In this document: positions 51,521-59,862 of the stretch, one piece after another | How positions within the stretch are numbered: position 1 is the first letter of the stretch | How the letters are laid out: each line of letters begins with the position of its first letter | Assembly (NCBI RefSeq): GCF_030690725.1 | Contig: NZ_JAUYGD010000033.1 | Location: forward strand, 186,001-250,000 | DNA from: Pseudomonas sp. | GTDB taxonomy: Bacteria > Pseudomonadota > Gammaproteobacteria > Pseudomonadales > Pseudomonadaceae | Direction of reading: 5' to 3' | DNA length: 64,000 bases | Made by a program: the position numbers and the translations under genes | Notes under the pieces: generated by a model | Database searches by the model: none | What the model saw: only the letters and a program-made list of their open reading frames with translations | Told to the model about the DNA's origin: nothing

Positions 51521-52183
51521 CTACTCGTGGCGATGGGGTTGAGCAAGCAAGTCGGCGGCCTGGGTGCGCAGGCCGGCAATGATGAAATCGGTGACGCGGG
51601 CGAAATAGTCATCCAGGGCAATCGGCTCGGCCCAGTGGGCAAAGCCACCGGAGGCGATGCGTGCCATTACCCCGTTGACGCAGGCTTCCACGCCCCACAA
51701 CAGGTTCTGACAGTCGCTCTGGCTCAGCGCCTGGTTGTTCAGCGCGACGCCGAGCATGTCGCCGAAGAACAGCTGGTATTCGCGCTCCATATCGAGGAAC
51801 TGCTGGCGGTATGGGGTTTCCAGGCGCTCCTGAAACTCCGGGCGGTCGCAGTGCAAGCACAGCTGCGCCTGGATCGGGTTGGCCAGCATCTGCTGGAAGG
51901 CGCGGTGGATCACCCGGCGCATGGCGTCCTGCGCTGGGCTGGCGGCATGCAGCTCGCGCAGTTCCAGCAGGTTGGCGCGGCTCAGATCAAGCACCAGACG
52001 CGCATACAGCGCTTCCTTGCTGGGGAAGTGCTTGTACACCGTGCCTTTGCCGATACCGGCGGCAATCGCCACTTCGGCAATGGTTACGCGGTCCCAGGGC
52101 TGCTCGGCAAACAGCTGACGGGCGGCATCGAGGAGGGCAATTTCGCGTTGTTCGAACAGCTGATCTTGGTAGCGCATGGGCAT
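51521..52183 (-). CDS. TetR-family repressor of the adjacent efflux operon
   Basis: The encoded protein has 220 residues. The N-terminal helix-turn-helix is visible as ALLDAARQLFAEQPWDRVTI and IAAGIGKGTVYKHFPSKEAL. The C-terminal domain binds an unknown ligand. The ATG at 52183 has a weak SD; ATG 52177 is an alternative. The adaptor gene starts 5 bp after its stop, so the regulator heads the operon. A 33-bp dyad at 52196-52228 immediately upstream is the obvious candidate operator. Confidence 0.9.
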   Translation of the reverse strand: MPMRYQDQLFEQREIALLDAARQLFAEQPWDRVTIAEVAIAAGIGKGTVYKHFPSKEALYARLVLDLSRANLLELRELHAASPAQDAMRRVIHRAFQQMLANPIQAQLCLHCDRPEFQERLETPYRQQFLDMEREYQLFFGDMLGVALNNQALSQSDCQNLLWGVEACVNGVMARIASGGFAHWAEPIALDDYFARVTDFIIAGLRTQAADLLAQPHRHE

Positions 52184-52195
52184 TTATCGGAAGTC

Positions 52196-52228
52196 GTGAC
52201 CGGTGGTCATGCTATGACTGTTGGTCAC
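52196..52228. promoter_or_regulatory. 33-bp imperfect palindrome, candidate TetR operator
   Basis: Outer arms GTGACC (52196-52201) and GGTCAC (52223-52228), inner arms GTCAT (52206-52210) and ATGAC (52214-52218), centred on 52212, 13 bp before the tetR start codon. The two-tier symmetry suits a TetR dimer or dimer pair. Confidence 0.7.
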
Positions 52229-52283
52229 GATGAACAAGTCGGCAGATGTAACAGGCTTTGCCGGGGCTCGATCCGATAGGGTT

Positions 52284-53048
52284 TCAGGGGGTGGTGGGCG
52301 AGTTGAACTGTTGCCAGAGTTGCGCGTAACGGCCGTTGTCTTTCAGCTCACGCAGGCCCTGGTCGAACAGTTGCTGCAGGCGTTCGCTCTCGGGCAACTG
52401 GCGGGAGAAGATCAGGTGGTAGTCCCAGGTTTCATAGGTTTGCGTGGTGGTCAGGCGCGCCCGCTCCTTGGCGCTGAGCTGGCTGAGCACATGGCTGCCC
52501 GAGCCTTTGACGATGTCCACTGCATCGATGCGCCCGGCGGCCAGTTTGCGCAGGTTGATCAGCTCATCTCCGCTGGCTTCGTACTCTACCCAGCCACGCT
52601 GTTCGGCTTGTTCCAGCATCGGCATCTTCGCCGAGCCCAGTGGAATGCCGATGCGCAGACCATTGAGCTGCTCGGCCCCGGCCAGGCTGCCGTCCCAGCT
52701 GATGGGTTTGTCGCGGCGGTAGAACAGCACCACTTCATCGCGATACACCACCGCGGAAAACAGGCAGTCAGCCTCGCGCTCCGGCGTGCGGCCCCAGATG
52801 GCCGAGGCTTGCCAGCGACCCTGCTTAACCTCGGTGTAGGCGCGCTTCCACGGGAAGAAACCGTATTCCACGCTGACGCCCTGGGTGGCAAAGGCTTCGT
52901 TGATCAGCTGCGGCACCACGCCATAGTGCGGCAGCGCTTCACCGATAAAGGGTGGCCATTCGCCGATGGCGATGCGGATCTGTTCCTGGCTATGTGCGGG
53001 CTGGCAGAGACCGGCACAGAGCAGCAGAGCGGTGAGCAAACGGCGCAT
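52284..53048 (-). CDS. solitary periplasmic substrate-binding protein (SBP_bac_3 type)
   Basis: The 254-residue protein has signal peptide MRRLLTALLLCAGLCQPAHS cut before QEQIRIA. Family features: IRIAIGEWPPFIGEALPHYG at the start, FFPWKRAYTEVKQGRWQASA, LNGLRIGIPLGSAKMPMLEQ, and a C-terminal ELKDNGRYAQLWQQF helix. No permease or ATPase genes are adjacent. It shows the PWKRAY/PWARVR pattern shared with the binding protein at 59863, so these two are probably paralogues. Confidence 0.84.
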   Translation of the reverse strand: MRRLLTALLLCAGLCQPAHSQEQIRIAIGEWPPFIGEALPHYGVVPQLINEAFATQGVSVEYGFFPWKRAYTEVKQGRWQASAIWGRTPEREADCLFSAVVYRDEVVLFYRRDKPISWDGSLAGAEQLNGLRIGIPLGSAKMPMLEQAEQRGWVEYEASGDELINLRKLAAGRIDAVDIVKGSGSHVLSQLSAKERARLTTTQTYETWDYHLIFSRQLPESERLQQLFDQGLRELKDNGRYAQLWQQFNSPTTP

Positions 53049-53084
53049 GCGGTGCTCGATATTCAGGCGGCGGGTTATGCAAGC

Positions 53085-54005
53085 TTAGCCGCGTGCCACG
53101 CTGACGCCTTCCAGATTGGCGAAGGAGGTGTCTTTGGCCGTCAGCAGGAAGTCGCGCATAAAAGGCGCATCGAGCATGTCGGTGCGGATGCCGGCATACA
53201 GGGTGGCAAACAGCCCCTTGTCGCCCAGGCGCTTGGCGGTCACATAACCGCGCGAGCTGTATTCGTGCAGCGCCCAGTTGGGCAGGCCGCACACGCCACG
53301 GCCGCTGGCCACCAGCTGCATCATCATCACCGTCAGCTCGGAGGTGCGCACCTGGGCGGGTTCGACATCCGCCGGTTCGAGAAAACGGGTGAAGATGTCC
53401 AGGCGATCGCGTTCCACCGGGTAGGTGATCAGGGTTTCCGTGGCCAGGTCCTGCGGCTTGATGCACGGTTTGCTGGCCAGCGGATGCTGATTGGCTACGG
53501 CCAACATCGCCTCATAGGTAAACAGCGGCACATAGGTGATGCCGGCCAGCTCCAGCGGATCGCTGGTTACTACCAGATCCAGATCGCCACGGGCCAAGGC
53601 CGGCAGCGGGGCGAAGGAGAAACCCGAGGCCAGGTCCAGCTCCACTTCCGGCCAGGCATCGCGGAACTGGTCGATGGTCGGCATCAGCCACTGGAAGCAG
53701 CTGTGGCACTCGATGGCCATATGCAGGCGGCCGGCAGTGCCGCCGGCCAGGCGCGCCAGGTCACGCTCGGCGCCGCGCAGCAGCGGCAACACCGTGTCGG
53801 ACAGCTGTAGCAGGCGCAGGCCGGCGCTGGTAAAGCGCACTGGCTTGGTCTTGCGCACGAATAGCGGCATGCCCAGGCGCTCTTCCAGCTCCTTGAACTG
53901 ATGCGACAGCGCTGATTGGGTCAGGTGCAGGCGCTCGGCGGCGTCCACCAGGCTTTCACTTTCGCGCAGGGCGTGCAGGGTTTTTAGGTGGCGCAATTCG
54001 AGCAT
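53085..54005 (-). CDS. metR: LysR-family regulator MetR
   Basis: The encoded protein has 306 residues. The ATG at 54005 begins MLELRHLKTLHALRESESLV, followed by the HTH AAERLHLTQSALSHQFKELE. The effector domain contains IECHSCFQWLMPTIDQFRDA, found in MetR proteins, which respond to homocysteine. Divergent from metE, 200 bp apart, the classical arrangement in which MetR activates metE. Candidate MetR sites lie between the genes (54105-54148). Confidence 0.92.
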   Translation of the reverse strand: MLELRHLKTLHALRESESLVDAAERLHLTQSALSHQFKELEERLGMPLFVRKTKPVRFTSAGLRLLQLSDTVLPLLRGAERDLARLAGGTAGRLHMAIECHSCFQWLMPTIDQFRDAWPEVELDLASGFSFAPLPALARGDLDLVVTSDPLELAGITYVPLFTYEAMLAVANQHPLASKPCIKPQDLATETLITYPVERDRLDIFTRFLEPADVEPAQVRTSELTVMMMQLVASGRGVCGLPNWALHEYSSRGYVTAKRLGDKGLFATLYAGIRTDMLDAPFMRDFLLTAKDTSFANLEGVSVARG

Positions 54006-54024
54006 GGCGGGCCTCGGCGGGAGG

Positions 54025-54103
54025 GTAGGGTGGATGACGCTGTTTTCATCCACCATTGGCAAACACAGGCGGTGGTGGATGGATAAAGCGCCATCCACCC
54101 TAC
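54025..54103. repeat. REPIN-like paired palindromic repeat between metR and metE
   Basis: Terminal arms GTAGGGTGGATG (54025-54036) and CATCCACCCTAC (54092-54103) are perfect inverted copies. Each half also folds on itself: the left half has GGTGGATG...CATCCACC around 54029-54053, and the right half has GGTGGATGG...CCATCCACC. Two REP sequences in inverted orientation define a REPIN. The ends match a motif common in pseudomonad intergenic DNA. Confidence 0.75.
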
Positions 54104-54104
54104 A

Positions 54105-54148
54105 TGAATAAAACTATAGTTCAAGGCGAATAGATTGAGTTTGTCTCA
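54105..54148. promoter_or_regulatory. candidate MetR binding sites upstream of metE
   Basis: Site 1 is TGAA-N11-TTCA (54105-54123); site 2 is TGAG-N5-CTCA (54136-54148), close to the MetR consensus TGAA-N5-TTCA and a T-N11-A LysR box. They lie 58-101 bp upstream of the metE start, between the REPIN and the gene. Confidence 0.6.
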
Positions 54149-54205
54149 CTTAGGCGGGGTGCCGAGAATAGCCAGCATCTTATTGATCTGCTGGAGCGTT
54201 CTGAC

Positions 54206-56494
54206 ATGGCCCTGTCCCATTCCCTTGGTTTTCCGCGTATCGGTCGCGACCGTGAACTGAAAAAAGCCCTGGAGGCCTACTGGAAAGGCGAGCTGGATCA
54301 AGCCGGCCTGCAAGCGGTTGGCCGCGAGCTGCGCGCCGCCCACTGGCAACTACAGAAGGACGCCGGCATTGATCTGCTACCCGTCGGTGACTTCGCCTGG
54401 TACGACCAGGTGCTGACGCACTCGCTGAGCTTCGGCGTGATCCCCGAGCGCTTTCGCCCGGCAGACGGCAAGCCGACCCTGGATACTTTGTTCGGCATGG
54501 CGCGCGGTGTCAGTAATAGCTGCTGCGGCGGTGCCCATGCCCAGGAGATGACCAAGTGGTTCGACACCAACTACCACTACCTGGTCCCTGAATTTACCGC
54601 TGATCAGCAGTTCCAGTTGAGCTGGGAGCAACTGTTCGAGGAAGTCGAAGAAGCCCACGCCCTGGGCCACCGGGTCAAACCGGTACTGATCGGCCCGCTG
54701 ACCTACCTATGGCAGGGCAAAGCCAAGGGCAGCGAGTTTGATCGTCTCGACCTGCTGGAGCGTTTGCTGCCGGTCTACGGCGAAATCCTCCAGCGCCTGG
54801 CCGCTCAGGGCGTGGAATGGGTGCAGATTGATGAGCCGATTCTGGTGCTGGACCTGCCGCAAGCCTGGAAGAATGCTTTCGAACGTGCCTACAACCTGCT
54901 GCAGCGCGAGCCCGGCAAGAAACTCATCGCCACCTATTTCGCCGGCCTGGAAGACAATCTCGGCCTAGCCGCCAGCCTGCCGGTGGATGGCCTGCATATC
55001 GACTTGGTGCGTGCGCCCGAGCAGTTCCCCACCATTCTCGACCGTTTGCCGGCCTACAAGATGTTGTCGCTGGGTGTGGTCAACGGCCGCAACGTCTGGC
55101 GAACCGACCTGCAGCAGGCCCTTACGGTTTTGCAGCAGGCTCAGGAACGCTTGGGCGAGCGCCTGTGGGTGGCGCCAAGCTGCTCGTTGTTGCACAGCCC
55201 GGTCGACCTGAACCGCGAAGACCAGCTGGATGCCGAGCTGAAAAGCTGGCTGGCCTTTGCTGTGCAGAAGTGTGAGGAGGTCGCACTGCTGACCACCGCC
55301 CTGAATGACCCGCAGAACGCCCAGGTGCAGGCCGCACTGGCGGCAAGCCAAGCCGTGCAGGCCAGCCGCGCGCAATCACCACGCATCCATAAACCGGCGG
55401 TGCAGGCGCGTCTGGCGGCCATTAGCGCTGCCGACAGCCAGCGTCAGTCGCCGTTTGCTACGCGTATCGAGCAGCAGCGCGCACGTCTGCAGTTGCCTGC
55501 CTTCCCGACCACTACCATCGGCTCGTTTCCGCAGACTGCGTCGATCCGCCTGGCACGCCAGGCGTTCAAGGCCGGCAAACAGTCGGTGAGTGACTACACC
55601 GAGGCCATGCACAGCGAAATCCGTCATGCTGTCGAAGTGCAGGAAAACCTCGGCCTGGATGTGCTGGTACATGGCGAAGCCGAGCGCAATGACATGGTCG
55701 AGTACTTTGCCGAGCAGCTTGATGGCTATGCCTTTACCCGTTTCGGCTGGGTGCAGAGCTACGGCTCGCGCTGCGTCAAGCCGGCGCTGATCTATGGCGA
55801 CTTGAGCCGGCCGAAAGCCATGACCGTGGCCTGGATCGGCTACGCGCAAACCCTTACCCGCAAGGTGATGAAGGGCATGCTGACCGGCCCGGTGACCATG
55901 CTGATGTGGTCTTTCCCGCGTGACGATATTTCCCGCGAGCAGCAGGCGCGGCAGTTGGCCCTGGCGATTCGTGACGAGGTGGTGGACCTGGAAACGGCCG
56001 GCATCAAAATCATCCAGATCGACGAAGCCGCCTTCCGTGAAGGTTTGCCGCTGCGTCAGGCGCAGTGGCAGGGCTACCTGAGCTGGGCCACCGAGGCCTT
56101 CCGCCTGTGCGCCTCGGGCGTGCGTGACGAGACGCAGATCCACACCCATATGTGCTACAGCGAGTTCAATGATGTGATTGAGTCCATCGCCGCCATGGAT
56201 GCCGACGTGATCACCATCGAAACCTCGCGTTCGGACATGGAGCTGCTGGAAGCCTTCGAGCGCTTCGACTACCCCAACGATATTGGCCCCGGCGTCTATG
56301 ACATCCACTCGCCACGGGTGCCGGATAGCAGCGAGATGGTCAAGTTGCTGCGCAAGGCCGCCCAGCGTATTCCCGCCGAGCGCCTGTGGGTCAACCCGGA
56401 CTGCGGCCTGAAAACCCGCGCCTGGCCGGAGACTGAGGCGGCGTTGATCAATATGGTGTCTGCCGCACGGCAGTTGCGCACCGAGCTGGCCTGA
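54206..56494 (+). CDS. metE: cobalamin-independent methionine synthase MetE
   Basis: The 762-residue protein begins [20 protein letters not shown], the usual MetE start. The N-terminal half carries the folate-binding barrel. The C-terminal catalytic barrel has [18 protein letters not shown], the zinc motif HTHMC near residue 647, [20 protein letters not shown], and the zinc Cys in NPDCGLKTR near 731. It transfers a methyl group from 5-methyltetrahydropteroyl-triglutamate to homocysteine. It is regulated by the divergent MetR. No cobalamin riboswitch is visible in the 200-bp leader. A palindromic repeat follows the stop. Confidence 0.97.
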   Translation: MALSHSLGFPRIGRDRELKKALEAYWKGELDQAGLQAVGRELRAAHWQLQKDAGIDLLPVGDFAWYDQVLTHSLSFGVIPERFRPADGKPTLDTLFGMARGVSNSCCGGAHAQEMTKWFDTNYHYLVPEFTADQQFQLSWEQLFEEVEEAHALGHRVKPVLIGPLTYLWQGKAKGSEFDRLDLLERLLPVYGEILQRLAAQGVEWVQIDEPILVLDLPQAWKNAFERAYNLLQREPGKKLIATYFAGLEDNLGLAASLPVDGLHIDLVRAPEQFPTILDRLPAYKMLSLGVVNGRNVWRTDLQQALTVLQQAQERLGERLWVAPSCSLLHSPVDLNREDQLDAELKSWLAFAVQKCEEVALLTTALNDPQNAQVQAALAASQAVQASRAQSPRIHKPAVQARLAAISAADSQRQSPFATRIEQQRARLQLPAFPTTTIGSFPQTASIRLARQAFKAGKQSVSDYTEAMHSEIRHAVEVQENLGLDVLVHGEAERNDMVEYFAEQLDGYAFTRFGWVQSYGSRCVKPALIYGDLSRPKAMTVAWIGYAQTLTRKVMKGMLTGPVTMLMWSFPRDDISREQQARQLALAIRDEVVDLETAGIKIIQIDEAAFREGLPLRQAQWQGYLSWATEAFRLCASGVRDETQIHTHMCYSEFNDVIESIAAMDADVITIETSRSDMELLEAFERFDYPNDIGPGVYDIHSPRVPDSSEMVKLLRKAAQRIPAERLWVNPDCGLKTRAWPETEAALINMVSAARQLRTELA

Positions 56495-56510
56495 TAGCAT
56501 TCTGTCGCGG

Positions 56511-56556
56511 CTAAAGCCCCTCCCACGGTTCTGATCAGCTGTGGCAGGGGCTTTAG
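56511..56556. repeat. 46-bp palindromic REP-like element after metE
   Basis: Arms CTAAAGCCCCTCCCAC (56511-56526) and GTGGCAGGGGCTTTAG (56541-56556) match with one internal mismatch. The loop contains CTGATCAG, itself a palindrome. The sequence type (GGGGCTTTAG next to GTGG) is a common Pseudomonas extragenic repeat; it may also terminate metE transcription. Confidence 0.7.
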
Positions 56557-56701
56557 TTGGCGCTTCTTGTCGTGATAGGGAGACCGCTCGTCTCCCTTCA
56601 TCAAACTGTCACGCTTGTGTGGCAGCGCGCTTGCACAAACATCACCACACTCGCGTCTTAATGGGGTGCTGCGTTCTGCTGTCCCGGGTCTGGGTGATGT
56701 T

Positions 56702-57691
56702 ATGCGTGGGTTGATTCTTCTCGCTGCACTGTTGTGCGGCCTGCCGGTTTTTGCGGCGCAGCGTTGTGATATTCAGGTGCCGACGCACACGGCGGATGTG
56801 GGCGAGGTGCGTCTGGCGTACCAGAGCATTGGCCGCGACAGTGATCCGGCTCTGCTGCTGGTGATGGGCCTGGGCGGACAGCTGATCCACTGGCCGGATG
56901 AAGTGGTGGCTCGCCTGTGTGAGCAGGGCTTTCGGGTGATCCGCTTCGATAACCGCGATGTTGGGCTGAGCGCATGGGCTGGCAACGCGCCAGAAATCAA
57001 TCTGACCTATGAAGCACTGCGTTATCGCCTCGGTCTGTCGGTGGCCGCGCCCTATGGGCTGCGCGATATGGCTAAGGACGCCCTGGGCTTGCTGGATGCA
57101 TTGGCCGTGCGTGAGGTTCACGTGCTTGGGGCGAGCATGGGCGGAATGATCGCCCAGCATATGGCGGACCTTGCACCTGAGCGGGTGCAGAGCCTGACCT
57201 TGATCATGACCAGCTCCGGTGCTCAGGGTCTGCCGGCGCCAAGCAGCGCGCTGCTGAGTCTGCTGGCCAAACGTGAAGCGCCTAACCGAGCGATAGCGCT
57301 AGAGCAGCAGGCCGACCTACTGGCGGCGCTGGGCAGCCCGACGGTCAGCGATGACCGGCAGTTACTGCTGCAACAGGCGCAAATCGCCTATGACCGGGCG
57401 TTCAACCCGGAAGGCGTGCAACGGCAGTTGTTGGCGATTCTGGCGGAACCGAGCCGGGTCGAGTTGCTTAACCGTCTGCGCGTGCCAACCCTGGTGGTGC
57501 ATGGCACGGCCGATCCGCTGCTGCCGGTGATGCACGGCGTGCATGTGGCGGCGCATATCAAAAACAGCGAATTGAGACTGATCCCCGGTCTTGCCCACCG
57601 CTTTCAGGAAGCGTTCAAAGAACCCTTGCTGGCGGCGGTGTTGCCGCACCTGCAGGCCCATCGGGGCGATGGGCAGTGGGCGCGGCTTTAA
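56702..57691 (+). CDS. exported alpha/beta-hydrolase
   Basis: The encoded protein has 329 residues. ATG at 56702 opens a signal peptide (MRGLILLAALLCGLPVFAAQ). Hydrolase fold marks: LLLVMGLGGQLIHWPDEVVA with the oxyanion-hole region, FDNRDVGLSAWAG, nucleophile Ser in VLGASMGGMIAQHMA, the late catalytic Asp in VVHGTADPLLPV and His in PGLAHRFQEAF. Serine hydrolase activity is expected in the periplasm; substrate unknown. Confidence 0.86.
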   Translation: MRGLILLAALLCGLPVFAAQRCDIQVPTHTADVGEVRLAYQSIGRDSDPALLLVMGLGGQLIHWPDEVVARLCEQGFRVIRFDNRDVGLSAWAGNAPEINLTYEALRYRLGLSVAAPYGLRDMAKDALGLLDALAVREVHVLGASMGGMIAQHMADLAPERVQSLTLIMTSSGAQGLPAPSSALLSLLAKREAPNRAIALEQQADLLAALGSPTVSDDRQLLLQQAQIAYDRAFNPEGVQRQLLAILAEPSRVELLNRLRVPTLVVHGTADPLLPVMHGVHVAAHIKNSELRLIPGLAHRFQEAFKEPLLAAVLPHLQAHRGDGQWARL

Positions 57692-57704
57692 GGCGCAGAG
57701 TTAC

Positions 57705-58211
57705 TTAGCGGGTACCCAGGAAGTCGCGCTTGCCGATATTGACGCCGTTATGGCGCAGGATCGCGTAGGCGGTGGTGAGGTGGAAGTAGAAGTTCGGCAG
57801 CACGTGATCGAGCAGGAAGGCTTGGCCCTGGAAGTGGGTTTCCTTGTCGCGGCGCTTGAGGGTTACGGTGCGTGCTTCGCTGCCGTCGATCTGCGCAGCG
57901 CTCAGGCCTTGCAGAAAGCTCAGGGTTTTAGCGATGCGCGCTTGCAGTTCGGCGAAGCTGGTTTCGTCGTCGGCATGGCTCGGTGCTTCTACTTCAGCCA
58001 GCAGCGCAGCGCCAGCTTTGGCGCCGTCGCAGGCGATCTGTACCTGACGGCTCAGTGGGAACATATCGGGTGCCAGGCGCGCGTTGAGAAATACGCTCTG
58101 CTCGATCTTCTTCTCTTCGGCGTGGGCGGCAGCGATGCCGAGGATGGTCGACAGGTTGTTCAGCTGGCGGGTGAAGACCGGGATGGATGCTTGGTACATG
58201 GACAGGGACAT
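57705..58211 (-). CDS. DUF1993 family protein
   Basis: The encoded protein has 168 residues. The start at 58211 (MSLSMYQASIPVFTRQLNNL) has GGAGATACCC upstream; a longer frame to 58307 is rejected. The family is helical with conserved IEQSVFLNARLAPDMFPLSR and the late HVLPNFYFHLTTAYAILRHN; the His residues there resemble DinB-like metal-site folds. No function is known. Convergent with the hydrolase gene 13 bp away. Confidence 0.82.
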   Translation of the reverse strand: MSLSMYQASIPVFTRQLNNLSTILGIAAAHAEEKKIEQSVFLNARLAPDMFPLSRQVQIACDGAKAGAALLAEVEAPSHADDETSFAELQARIAKTLSFLQGLSAAQIDGSEARTVTLKRRDKETHFQGQAFLLDHVLPNFYFHLTTAYAILRHNGVNIGKRDFLGTR

Positions 58212-58360
58212 GGGTATCTCCAGAAGCGCCGAACCGGATTGCCCGGGCGCGAGTGTGTAGAAGGGCAGTGCACCGCCGCAATCGGCGGCGGTGACTTGAA
58301 GGAGCAAGCTTAGAACGTGTTTCGGATCTCACCGACGCGCAGCCGATCCGAAGTAGGTTC

Positions 58361-58831
58361 TTAGCCGATGGTGATTGGCGGCAGCTTAGTCAGTTCAACG
58401 GTCTGTGCCTTGCGCGGGGCGAGGATTTCCGCTTCGCCATCGACCACCAGCTCATCGTTCTGGTTGAACACGCGGGTAGCCACGCGCACGCGGAATTTCG
58501 GCAGCTTTTCCAGAATTTCCAGGCGCACGGTGAGGGTGTCGCCGAGTTTTACCGGTGCGGTAAAGCGCATGCTCTGGCCGATATAGATGGTGCCCGGGCC
58601 AGGCAGCTCGCAGGCCACGGCGGCGCTGATCAGTGCACCGCTGAACATGCCGTGAGCGATACGCTCCTTGAACATGGTGGTAGCGGCGTATTCGGCATCC
58701 AGGTGCACCGGGTTGTGGTCGCCGGAGACTTCGGCAAACAGCTGGATATCGCGTTCGCTGACGGTCTTGCTGTAGCTGGCGGTCTGGCCGACTTCGAGGG
58801 CGTCGTAGGGCGTGTTGCTGCTTTGGCTCAT
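58361..58831 (-). CDS. phaJ: MaoC-type (R)-specific enoyl-CoA hydratase (PhaJ-like)
   Basis: The 156-residue hot-dog-fold hydratase begins MSQSSNTPYDALEVGQTASY and contains the hydratase motif FAEVSGDHNPVHLDAEYAA with catalytic Asp and His near residues 38-43. RIAHGMFSGALISAAVACEL and the GEAEILAPRKAQTV tail follow. PhaJ converts trans-2-enoyl-CoA from beta-oxidation into (R)-3-hydroxyacyl-CoA for polyhydroxyalkanoate or lipid pathways. Its start overlaps the lipase stop by 4 bp (ATGA), so the two are coupled, and fadD genes are close by. Confidence 0.9.
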   Translation of the reverse strand: MSQSSNTPYDALEVGQTASYSKTVSERDIQLFAEVSGDHNPVHLDAEYAATTMFKERIAHGMFSGALISAAVACELPGPGTIYIGQSMRFTAPVKLGDTLTVRLEILEKLPKFRVRVATRVFNQNDELVVDGEAEILAPRKAQTVELTKLPPITIG

Positions 58832-59790
58832 GGGTGACTCTCTTGGCTCTGTAGGTGGCGCTGGCGCGGTTGGCTAAGGGCCTGTTGCAACCAGTCGATG
58901 ATGTAGGCGGTCACGTCGTCGCGGTTGCTCTCGTTGAGCAACTCGTGACGGGCGTCCGGATAAATTTTTATCTGCACATGTGGGTTGCCGGCGGCTTGCA
59001 GGGCATTGCCCAGGTCTTGCTGACGATGGCCGTCGCTGACCGGGTCACAGGCGCCGCCAATCACCAGCAGCGGCAGGCTGTTGTCGATCTGAGCGAGGTT
59101 GTGCAATGGGGTGATCTGCTGCAGGCCGCCGAGCAGGTCGACCCACAGCTGGTTGCTGCAGCGGAAGCCGCACAGCGGGTCATTGATGTACTTGTCGACT
59201 TCCAGCGGGTCGCGGCTCAGCCAGTCGAAGGCGGTGCGGTTGGGCTTGAAGGCTTTGTTAAATGAGCCGAACGAGGCGAATTCGAGCAGGGCGCTGCGCC
59301 CCTGCGGGCCTTGTCGCCAGCGCTCGAAGCGGGCCAGCAACTGGCCGACGCGGTACAACGCCACGGGCTGGTAGTTGGAGCCAGAAAGAATCGCGCCCTG
59401 CAGGCTGCAGCTGTGCTGCATCAGGTAGGCCTGAGCAATGTAGCTGCCCATGCTGTGGCCGAGCAGGAAAATCGGCGTTTGCGGATGGGTCTGGCGCATA
59501 TGGTGGTTGAGGTTGGCCAGGTCATTGACCACCAGTTCCCAGCCCTTGCTGTCGGCATAGTGGCCGAGCAGGCCGTGTTCGGCGGTTTTGCCATGCCCGC
59601 GCTGGTCGTGCGCATACACCTCGAAGCCTTGCGCCACCAGCGCTTCCGCCAGGCGTGCATAACGCCCGCTGTGTTCGGCCATGCCGTGAGCCACCATCAG
59701 CAACGCCTTGGGCGGCTGTTCGGTATACCAACGGTTGACAAAGAGGGGCGCTGCATCGGTGCTGTTGAGCCAGAACGCTTGGTGGAGCAT
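58828..59790 (-). CDS. alpha/beta-hydrolase, monoacylglycerol-lipase-like
   Basis: The encoded protein has 320 residues. ATG at 59790 (MLHQAFWLNSTDAAPLFVNR) with AAGGGAT upstream. Catalytic Ser in LLGHSMGSYIAQAYL, oxyanion-hole LMVAHGMAEHSGRYARLAEA, Asp in ACDPVSD and His in YPDARHELLNE. The HGMAEHSGRY pattern is that of monoglyceride lipase-like enzymes. No signal peptide, so it acts in the cytosol. It is coupled to phaJ, which suggests release of fatty acids from internal or imported glycerides. Confidence 0.88.
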   Translation of the reverse strand: MLHQAFWLNSTDAAPLFVNRWYTEQPPKALLMVAHGMAEHSGRYARLAEALVAQGFEVYAHDQRGHGKTAEHGLLGHYADSKGWELVVNDLANLNHHMRQTHPQTPIFLLGHSMGSYIAQAYLMQHSCSLQGAILSGSNYQPVALYRVGQLLARFERWRQGPQGRSALLEFASFGSFNKAFKPNRTAFDWLSRDPLEVDKYINDPLCGFRCSNQLWVDLLGGLQQITPLHNLAQIDNSLPLLVIGGACDPVSDGHRQQDLGNALQAAGNPHVQIKIYPDARHELLNESNRDDVTAYIIDWLQQALSQPRQRHLQSQESHP

Positions 59791-59862
59791 GGCGAATCCC
59801 TTAAGCCTGCAGAAGCTGCGCATTGTGCACCCCGCACGGCGCGGCGCAAAGTCCGCACGGGT

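Noticed and set aside
54104..54205. cobalamin riboswitch before metE
   Set aside because: The leader is only about 100 bases after the REPIN and lacks a B12-box-like sequence; LysR-type sites explain it better.
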